From: Cellulomonadaceae bacterium
GTDB taxonomy: Bacteria; Actinomycetota; Actinomycetes; Actinomycetales; Cellulomonadaceae
NCBI GenBank assembly: GCA_031256435.1
Contig: JAIRQO010000078.1
Span: forward strand, 1-38,510
DNA: 38,510 bases
Direction of reading: 5' to 3'
The notes under the pieces were generated by a model that saw only the letters and a list, made by a program, of their open reading frames with translations, was not told where the DNA came from and made no database searches. This document shows, piece by piece, positions 32,872 to 38,510 of this stretch. The position numbers were made by a program, and so were the translations under genes. Position 1 is the first letter of the stretch. Every line of letters begins with the position of its first letter.

Positions 32872-34611
32872 CTACGCCTGACGGTTGATCAGACGATCCC
32901 GCTCTTCGCGGCGTTCCTTCTGCGCGGCCGGGTCCGGAACCGGAACAGCGGCGAGCAGACGGCGGGTGTAGTCCTGCTGCGGGTTGGTGAGGATTTCCTC
33001 ACGCGGACCCACCTCGTCCAGGTACCCCTTGTGCATCACGGCAATGCGGCTGGAAAGCATTTCCACCACGGCAAGATCGTGAGAGATGAACAAGCACGCA
33101 AACCCGTGCTCTTCCTGGAGTTCCTTGAAGATCTCCAGCACGCGGGCCTGAACGGACACGTCCAGAGCGGAGGTGGGCTCGTCCGCAATGAGCAGCTTCG
33201 GCTTGAGGGACAGAGCGCGGGCAATACCCACGCGCTGGCGCTGACCACCGGACAACTCGTGCGGGTAACGGTTACGCATGGACCGCGGGAGTTCCACTTG
33301 GTCCAGCAACTCGTCCACGCGGGCCGTGATGTCCGCCTTGTTCCACTTCTGCAAGTGCATCGGCTCACCAATGGACTCACCGATGGGGATACGCGGGTTC
33401 AGGGACGAACCCGGGTCCTGGAACACAAAGGACACGTCACGCCGGATTTGGCGCATGACCTTGGGCTTCACGCCGGACAACTCAATGCCGTCCACCATGA
33501 GCGAACCGCCCGCCACAGGAAGCAGACCCACCAGGGCGCGTCCCACAGTGGTCTTTCCGGAACCGGACTCCCCTACCAGGCCGAGCACCTCACCCTTCTT
33601 GATGAAGAGGTCAATGCCGTTGATGGCGCGGAAGGCGGGCACGCGGCCACGGCCCGGGTACTCGATGATGAGGTCTGTGGCGTCCATGATCAGGTCCTCC
33701 ACCGGAGGCTTGACCTGGTTGTGGGTTTTGACCACGTGGTTGACGTTGTCAATATCCGTGTACTCCACACGCGTGGCGCCCGTTTGGGAACCCAGGTGAG
33801 GAACGGCCTTGAGCAGCGCCTGCGTGTATGGGTGCTGGGGTGAGTAGAAGATCTGATCGGCAGAACCGGCCTCTACTACACGCCCATCCTTCATGACCAT
33901 CACGCGGTCAGAAAGGTCAGCCACCACACCCATATCGTGAGTGATGAGGATGATACCGGCGTCCACACGGTGACGAAGGTCACGCATGAGCTGGAGGATT
34001 TCCGCCTGAACGGTCACGTCCAACGCGGTGGTGGGCTCGTCCGCAATGAGCAACTTGGGCTCACAGGCCAGGGCCTGGGCAATCATGGCGCGTTGGCGCT
34101 GACCACCGGACAACTGGTGCGGGTACTTGTCCACGGACTTGGCCGGGTCAGGAATCTCCACCATGGTGAGCAACTCGATAGCGCGCTCTCGGGCATCCTT
34201 GGGACCCATGTCAAAGTGGGTCCGCAGGGTCTCGATGATCTGGAAACCGATGGTGTACACCGGGTTCATGGCCGTCATCGGCTCCTGGAAGATGACCGCC
34301 ACCTCGTTACCGCGCACGTGGGAGAGTTCCGCGTGGCTGAGGCCCAGCAGTTCCCGTCCAGCCAACTTGGCCGAACCGGTGGCGCGGCCGTTGGGGGGCA
34401 ACAGCCCAATGAGGGACATGGAACTTTGGGTCTTACCGGAACCGGACTCACCCACAATGGCGAGCACCTCACCGGGGGCCACGTCATAGTTCACATCAAT
34501 GGCGGCGGGGAACCACTCGCCGTCCACAAAGAATTCCACGCCAAGATTCCGAACCTCAAGAATCGGCGTTGCGCTTGTGGTTTCAGCGCCAGTTGTGGGT
34601 TGTTCAGTCAC
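32872..34611 (-). CDS. Peptide ABC transporter ATPase, fused DppD-DppF type
   Basis: This 579-residue protein joins the two ATPases of an oligopeptide/dipeptide importer. Domain 1 has Walker A GESGSGKT (54-61), signature LSGGQRQRAM and Walker B LLIADEPTTALD. Domain 2 has GESGSGKTT, LSGGQRQRVG and LLIADEPTSALD, all intact. Each ends with the Opp/Dpp C-terminal segment (YTQALL, YTRRLL). GTG 34611 is favoured because GGAAGGA lies 8 nt upstream; ATG 34647 would add 12 residues and has no ribosome site. The permease genes lie upstream on the same strand, but a plus-strand gene stands between. Confidence 0.95.
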   Translation of the reverse strand: MTEQPTTGAETTSATPILEVRNLGVEFFVDGEWFPAAIDVNYDVAPGEVLAIVGESGSGKTQSSMSLIGLLPPNGRATGSAKLAGRELLGLSHAELSHVRGNEVAVIFQEPMTAMNPVYTIGFQIIETLRTHFDMGPKDARERAIELLTMVEIPDPAKSVDKYPHQLSGGQRQRAMIAQALACEPKLLIADEPTTALDVTVQAEILQLMRDLRHRVDAGIILITHDMGVVADLSDRVMVMKDGRVVEAGSADQIFYSPQHPYTQALLKAVPHLGSQTGATRVEYTDIDNVNHVVKTHNQVKPPVEDLIMDATDLIIEYPGRGRVPAFRAINGIDLFIKKGEVLGLVGESGSGKTTVGRALVGLLPVAGGSLMVDGIELSGVKPKVMRQIRRDVSFVFQDPGSSLNPRIPIGESIGEPMHLQKWNKADITARVDELLDQVELPRSMRNRYPHELSGGQRQRVGIARALSLKPKLLIADEPTSALDVSVQARVLEIFKELQEEHGFACLFISHDLAVVEMLSSRIAVMHKGYLDEVGPREEILTNPQQDYTRRLLAAVPVPDPAAQKERREERDRLINRQA

Positions 34612-34634
34612 TTCAGTGATCCTTCCGTGAGGCG

Positions 34635-34655
34635 ATATGCTTTCCATCTGGAAAG
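34635..34655. promoter_or_regulatory. Divergent promoter region with dyad CTTTCC-atct-GGAAAG
   Basis: In the 53 bp between the GTG of the ATPase gene and the ATG of the PH-domain gene, TATGCT (34635-34640) can serve as plus-strand -10. The dyad CTTTCC-atct-GGAAAG (34640-34655) directly follows. On the minus strand CATATC overlaps the same spot. No clear -35 is present for either direction. Confidence 0.4.
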
Positions 34656-34664
34656 ATCATCACC

Positions 34665-35279
34665 ATGGTGTCTCAAGAGACGATGGTTTACAGGCCGGGG
34701 TTCGGCCGAGTTCTAACAATTGCGATTGGAGTTTTAGGGGCTGCTCTCATCCTACTCAGCCTTGTTCACAACCCTCGCGCCACAGTGCCATATATCGCAC
34801 CGGTGGCATTCGTGGTGTTGTGGGTGTGGGCGGCCTACTGGAGACCGGCCGTGATAGTGAGCCCCGCCAGTGTGGAGATCCGCAACGTTCTGCGAACCAT
34901 CGAACTGCCGTGGCCCACCATCCAGCGGGTAGAGACGCGCTACGCGCTGACTCTCTACACCGCCGTGGGGGATTTTTCCGCCTGGGCCGCCCCGGCACCG
35001 GGCCGAAACACGGTGACCAAGGCGTCCAAGGCCGAAACAACCGGCTTGCCGAGTTCCACTTATCAATCGGGAACCATCCGGCCTGGCGATCTCGCGTCCT
35101 CGGCATCGGGTCAAGCCGCACTCATGGTGCGGACCCGGTGGGAGGAACTCCGAGACGCCGGCCTTCTGGACAACCCTCAAGTGGAGTTCGCCGCGCCGCG
35201 TGTCCAGTGGCACACCGTCACACTGATCGCTTTGGCCGTTCTGGCCGCTGCGAGCGTTGCGACGATAGTGCTGCTCTAG
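34665..35279 (+). CDS. Membrane protein with bacterial PH domain
   Basis: The 204-residue protein has two N-terminal membrane helices (about 17-35 and 40-58), then a beta-rich PH-like segment starting at VIVSPASVEIRNVLRTIELPWPTIQRVETRYALTLYT, a Ser/Thr/Ala-rich loop and one C-terminal helix (about 182-202). This layout is common in Micrococcales proteins annotated as PH domain-containing (compare PH_6/bPH families). Role unknown. It is read against the peptide transporter genes on both sides, splitting dppC from the ATPase gene. ATG 34665 has GGAAAG 9 nt upstream; ATG 34683 is possible. Confidence 0.85.
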   Translation: MVSQETMVYRPGFGRVLTIAIGVLGAALILLSLVHNPRATVPYIAPVAFVVLWVWAAYWRPAVIVSPASVEIRNVLRTIELPWPTIQRVETRYALTLYTAVGDFSAWAAPAPGRNTVTKASKAETTGLPSSTYQSGTIRPGDLASSASGQAALMVRTRWEELRDAGLLDNPQVEFAAPRVQWHTVTLIALAVLAAASVATIVLL

Positions 35280-35284
35280 ACACC

Positions 35285-35336
35285 CCGCCGTGAGGCGGTC
35301 GTCGGGCTGGGTAGCCCGTGAGCCACGCACAGCGTG
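35285..35336. terminator. Three tandem hairpins between convergent PH-domain gene and dppC
   Basis: CCGCC-gtga-GGCGG (35285-35298), CGGGCT-gggt-AGCCCG (35303-35318) and CACGC-aca-GCGTG (35324-35336) follow one another with 4-5 nt gaps. None has a U-run. They lie just after the plus-strand stop and just after the dppC stop on the other strand, so a bidirectional terminator or an RNA-processing site is likely. Confidence 0.6.
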
Positions 35337-35358
35337 AGCCGCCGTGGCCCTGGAGCCG

Positions 35359-36513
35359 CTAGGCCCCGGTGCTACCCTGCGCAGCCGCTGCCGGAGCACT
35401 CACCGCGGGGATGGCGCCGGTCTTGGCCGAGTTGGCCAGGGCCTTGGCAGCCTTTGCGGTGCGCTTGGCTTCCGCCTTGAGCAGGGCACGCTTGGTGGGG
35501 ATGCGGCGCTGACGCGGGTCAAACGCGTCACGCAGACCGTCACCAATGAAGTTCACGCACAGGGCGATGGTCACAATGAACACACCGGGCCACCAGAACA
35601 GCCACGGGCGGGTAGCAAACGCCGTTTGGTACTCGTTGATCAACTGACCAAGCGAGACCTCCGGGTGGTTGATACCAAAGCCGAGGAAGCTCAGTGCCGT
35701 TTCCAGCAAAATGGCCGAAGCCATCAGCAGGGTGGCGTTCACGATGATGACACCCACCGCGTTGGGCAGGATGTGCTTGAACATGATGCGGGCGTTGGAG
35801 GCGCCGGCCACACGGGCCGCGTCCACAAACTCCAGTTCACGCAAGGCGAGGAACTGAGCACGGACCAAACGGGCCATGGAGGTCCACGTCACAAAGGACA
35901 GGGCGATGGCCAAGGTCCACGGGTTGGCACCGCCAACCAGCACACCGAGGATGGCACCCACCATGATGACAGGAACGGTGATGATCATGTCCGTAAAGCG
36001 CATGATCACGTTATCCACCCACTTGCCGAAGAACCCGGACAGAGCTCCCAGGAGCACGCCGATCACCGTGGCAAGGATGCCGATGACCACCATGACCGTC
36101 AGGGACTGTTGGGCGCCACGCATCACCAGAGCGAACACGTCACGGCCAATGTTGTCCTGACCAAACGGGTGGGTTCCAATGTGGAATCCGCCATCATAGA
36201 AGCCCATGGTGGGGGCACCACCAGTGCGGGCAATGGGGCTGATGTCCCGGATGCCAAACTGCCACCAGCCGGGGATGGGACCCCAACCGATTGAGGTGGC
36301 CACCAGGAGCACCAGGAGGATCAGCACGGCGGCTGACACCATGGCACCACGGTGACGCAAGAACCGCCGCATGACGATGGTTCCTTGGGAGAGACCCTCA
36401 ACCTCTTTGAGCTCGATGGCGTTCTCCACGTTTTCACCGAGTTGGGCGTTGTCCACCACGGCCTCGGTGTCTTTTTCAGTGTCAATAGTCACAGTATTCA
36501 GTTCGTTGCTCAT
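35359..36513 (-). CDS. Peptide ABC transporter permease (DppC type)
   Basis: This is the second permease of the importer: 384 residues, with an acidic cytoplasmic head of about 45 residues, then MRRFLRHRGAMVSAAVLILLVLL (first helix) and five more helices. The family landmarks are HPFGQDNIGRDVFALVMRGAQQSL and the coupling loop LRELEFVDAARVAGASNARIMFKHILPN. An Ala/Lys-rich tail of about 40 residues follows LRDAFDPRQRRIP. Its ATG overlaps the dppB stop (ATGA). The next same-strand gene, the ATPase, begins about 750 bp downstream, behind the opposite-strand gene. Confidence 0.94.
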   Translation of the reverse strand: MSNELNTVTIDTEKDTEAVVDNAQLGENVENAIELKEVEGLSQGTIVMRRFLRHRGAMVSAAVLILLVLLVATSIGWGPIPGWWQFGIRDISPIARTGGAPTMGFYDGGFHIGTHPFGQDNIGRDVFALVMRGAQQSLTVMVVIGILATVIGVLLGALSGFFGKWVDNVIMRFTDMIITVPVIMVGAILGVLVGGANPWTLAIALSFVTWTSMARLVRAQFLALRELEFVDAARVAGASNARIMFKHILPNAVGVIIVNATLLMASAILLETALSFLGFGINHPEVSLGQLINEYQTAFATRPWLFWWPGVFIVTIALCVNFIGDGLRDAFDPRQRRIPTKRALLKAEAKRTAKAAKALANSAKTGAIPAVSAPAAAAQGSTGA

Positions 36514-38138
36514 GAGTCCACCCGAATTCGAGGATCAAGGGCCGCGTAAATCACGTCCACGAGGATGCTGGCAATCACGAGGAGCGTTCCTGTCACCAGG
36601 AAGTACCCCATGATGGGTGCTGCGTCTTGTGTGTTGAGCGCCTGAATGAACATCGAACCCATACCGCTCCAAGAGAAGATGCGCTCGGTGATGATGGCGC
36701 CACCGAACATGGCAGCAATGTCCAGCGGGATGATGGTGGCCAGCGGGATCAGCGCGTTACGGAATGCGTGCCGCACCGTCACCACTCGCTCCGGCAGACC
36801 CTTAGCACGAGCCGTACGGATGTAATCCTGGTTCATGACCTCCAGCATGGACGAACGCGTGTAACGCGTGTACGCCGCAAAGGAGATGAGGATCAGGGTC
36901 ACGGTGGGCAGGATCAAGTGCGTGAACTGGTCCAGCGTGGTGACCCAGAAGTCACCTTGCAGACCGGGGGTTTGCGCACCCATGGTGGAGATTGGCCGGT
37001 TGTTGATTTGGGACATGGCGTTGTACTGCTGCCACACCTGCATCACGCGGTCAATGAACACAAACACGCCCACGGCTACTGCCGTGATGGCAGCGCCACG
37101 CATGGAGACCATGCGGTCAGGACCGCCAAAGAACCAACCGATCACGCATCCTACAATCGCGGCTACCAGAGCCAGCAGGAAGATCATGAGCCAGGTGGCC
37201 CGGCCGAGCATGGCCTGGAGCGGGAAGTAGAGGATGGCTCCTACCACTACCGCACTCAGTGCGGAGTACAGGGCGCGCCTGTTATCCAGACCAGCCGTCA
37301 AGGCGGTGAGGCCAAAGGCCACAATCGCACCCAGAACGGTGATTCCCACAATGCCCAAACCGGGGTTGAGAATCCAGTCCGTCACGGAGATGAGATACAT
37401 CCCCAGAGCCGTGGCAGCCGTAGCAGCCCCAAAGATGATCCAGCGCATGTTGCGGGTTCCACCAATCACGGCGGACCACAACGCACCGAAGATCAGCGCA
37501 ACAATCACAATGGTTGGCCAGGTGAACTGCGGATCTCTGAGGAAGTTGTTGAAGCCAATGGCACCCCAGAGTTTGAGGAGCACGGCCACCCAGAAGGAGG
37601 GCAGGGAGAAGAGCACAAAGCTCATAAAGGTTACGCCGTAGTCAAAGCGGGTGTACTGGCGCAGAGCCGAGACAATTCCCACCAAGATACCCAGACCGAT
37701 GGCGATGAAAATCGCCCCCATCACCAAGGTGACGGTGCTCGGAATCGCGGAACTCAGCATGGCGGATACGGATTGACCCGTACGCCAACTGGTACCGAGG
37801 TTCCCGGTCAGCACGTCCCGAAGCCAGTGCAGATACCGCAATGGAGCCGGAGTGTTGAGATCGAGCATCTGAATACGCGCAGCCATCAAGGCGTCACGGT
37901 TAGGTGCCGTACTCGTGCGGAGGTCCTCAAGAGGGTCCACCGAGTAGGACAGGAGCATGTAGACAATAAAGGTGGCGCCGAGAAGCACGAGCAGGGACGA
38001 AAGGATTCGCCGTGCTAGGAACGTGAGCGTGGGTACTGCACGGCGAAACACTGAAGGTTTCTGCGGTACCGCGGCCTCGCCCGTGGTGTCTGGCGGCGTA
38101 GACGTATCACGTACGTCAATCGCTGCGGAGGTGGCCAT
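36510..38138 (-). CDS. Peptide ABC transporter permease (DppB type) with large internal insertion
   Basis: The first permease has 542 residues, against about 310-340 for usual DppB/OppB. The N-terminal helix FLARRILSSLLVLLGATFIVYMLL, the GNLGTSWRTGQSV region and the coupling loop MNQDYIRTARAKGLPERVVTVRHAFRNALIP near 440-470 are all normal. Between about 205 and 385 an extra segment with five or six hydrophobic helices is inserted, ending before GDFWVTTLDQFTHLILPT. Similar long forms exist in Micrococcales as I recall. ATG 38138 has AAGGA 5-7 nt upstream. No substrate-binding protein is in the window; it may lie beyond the right edge. Confidence 0.93.
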   Translation of the reverse strand: MATSAAIDVRDTSTPPDTTGEAAVPQKPSVFRRAVPTLTFLARRILSSLLVLLGATFIVYMLLSYSVDPLEDLRTSTAPNRDALMAARIQMLDLNTPAPLRYLHWLRDVLTGNLGTSWRTGQSVSAMLSSAIPSTVTLVMGAIFIAIGLGILVGIVSALRQYTRFDYGVTFMSFVLFSLPSFWVAVLLKLWGAIGFNNFLRDPQFTWPTIVIVALIFGALWSAVIGGTRNMRWIIFGAATAATALGMYLISVTDWILNPGLGIVGITVLGAIVAFGLTALTAGLDNRRALYSALSAVVVGAILYFPLQAMLGRATWLMIFLLALVAAIVGCVIGWFFGGPDRMVSMRGAAITAVAVGVFVFIDRVMQVWQQYNAMSQINNRPISTMGAQTPGLQGDFWVTTLDQFTHLILPTVTLILISFAAYTRYTRSSMLEVMNQDYIRTARAKGLPERVVTVRHAFRNALIPLATIIPLDIAAMFGGAIITERIFSWSGMGSMFIQALNTQDAAPIMGYFLVTGTLLVIASILVDVIYAALDPRIRVDS

Positions 38139-38377
38139 TGGGGTCCTTGCCTCGTAGGGATAGTTGCTTGCAGTACCAATCCTGAGGCATGAACCGGGGG
38201 TCCCTACTCATATTGAGTGTTGTGTGAGTAGTGAGCATCGGAAATGAGTACCCCCGCAGTTTACCTGTGGTAAATGGGGGATGTACTCCTTCTTGTGGGT
38301 GAGTACCCTGAGCGCCATCGTCGAACATCAGGGTAGGGGAATTGGGGGGTACAGATCAATGTACGACGAATGTGGGG

Positions 38378-38422
38378 GCGGGATTACCCAGTGCGGGATT
38401 ACCCAGGGCGGTATTCCCCAGG
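38378..38422 (+). repeat. Three tandem copies of a 15-bp unit
   Basis: GCGGGATTACCCAGT (38378-38392), GCGGGATTACCCAGG (38393-38407) and the diverged GCGGTATTCCCCAGG (38408-38422) follow without gaps. The core GGG-ATTA-CCC is a small dyad. Helically phased sites of this kind often bind a regulator, but none is known here. Confidence 0.85.
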
Positions 38423-38430
38423 GGACGACG

Positions 38431-38473
38431 AAAGCGGGGGTACTGACCCTTTCGGTATCAGTACCCCCGCTTT
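38431..38473. terminator. Strong intrinsic terminator, 16-bp perfect stem
   Basis: AAAGCGGGGGTACTGA (38431-38446) pairs perfectly with TCAGTACCCCCGCTTT (38458-38473) across 11 nt. A/T-rich stem ends (AAAG/CTTT) on both sides allow use in either direction. It most likely ends a transcript entering from the right edge on the minus strand, such as a binding-protein gene ahead of dppB. Confidence 0.85.
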
Positions 38474-38510
38474 GCGATGGGTGAACTATTCTGCGTTCAA
38501 CTACCCTGCG

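Larger units (their letters stand above)
38139..38510. promoter_or_regulatory. Structured, repeat-rich leader upstream of dppB
   Basis: No supported gene is seen in these 372 bp. CCCCCG at 38251-38256 can pair with CGGGGG at 38195-38200 (stem extended by ACTCAT/ATGAGT, 38206-38211 with 38244-38249). Its CCCCC (38251-38255) can instead pair with GGGGG at 38276-38280 (stem helped by TTTACC-tgt-GGTAAA, 38260-38274). The words gggggtac and gtaccccc occur repeatedly (38249, 38346, 38436, 38461). A promoter for dppB is not obvious. Confidence 0.55.

Noticed and set aside
38281-38484. Plus-strand 67-codon frame in the dppB leader
   Set aside because: No ribosome site, crosses a strong terminator stem and the 15-bp repeats, and the residues do not look like a protein.

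Overview
The window comes from a high-GC actinobacterium (Actinomycetota), probably of the Micrococcales type. The evidence is many GTG starts, many genes with no Shine-Dalgarno site but a TAnnnT-like box 6-7 nt before the start codon (leaderless pattern), the actinobacteria-restricted 55-residue DUF3117 protein, the sdhCDAB gene order, a 7Fe ferredoxin FdxA, a short TypA, and the dapD/dapE/LOG/DUF3117 neighbourhood known from Mycobacterium tuberculosis and relatives. The species cannot be named from sequence alone. No rRNA, tRNA, CRISPR array, phage gene or insertion sequence was found.

Layout. 1-951: about 22 copies of a tetranucleotide at the left edge, then a GNAT acetyltransferase. 1037-10304 (minus strand): one eight-gene nucleoside uptake and salvage operon. 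It is read in the order BMP-family lipoprotein, double ABC ATPase, two permeases, cytidine deaminase, pyrimidine-nucleoside phosphorylase, adenosine deaminase and deoxyribose-phosphate aldolase. It would import nucleosides, deaminate them, and split (deoxy)pyrimidine nucleosides down to sugar phosphates and then glyceraldehyde-3-phosphate plus acetaldehyde. 10557-15294 (minus): sdhCDAB followed by an M20 amidohydrolase. 15370-18036 (minus): a LigT-like phosphoesterase, trpS, DUF3117 and a LOG-family nucleotide hydrolase. 18046-19930: divergent dapE and dapD, both apparently damaged. 20015-20578: a degenerate PD-(D/E)XK-like protein. 20652-21950: citrate synthase. 22316-23218: a DUF3800 protein. 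23279-24641: fdxA divergent from a small SH3-like protein and a nucleosidase. 24619-30140 (minus): an operon running typA, a membrane protein, a VanW protein, an ACT-domain protein and an ACT-less prephenate dehydratase. 30367-32571: a secreted zinc metalloprotease. 32872-38138: an oligopeptide/dipeptide ABC transporter whose ATPase gene is separated from its permease genes by an opposite-strand PH-domain membrane protein. 38139-38510: a gene-free, structured and repeat-rich leader.

The points most worth a second look are these: the apparently split prephenate dehydratase with a separate ACT protein; the joint decay of dapD (lost beta-helix) and dapE (catalytic Glu replaced by Gly); a symmetric overlapping -10 shared by fdxA and its divergent neighbour; two -10-like boxes built around the stop codon of the preceding gene; a repeat family with shared ends and a covarying central hairpin; a transporter operon interrupted by an antisense gene; and the tetranucleotide tract. 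Functions are inferred from sequence reading alone; no database search was run.
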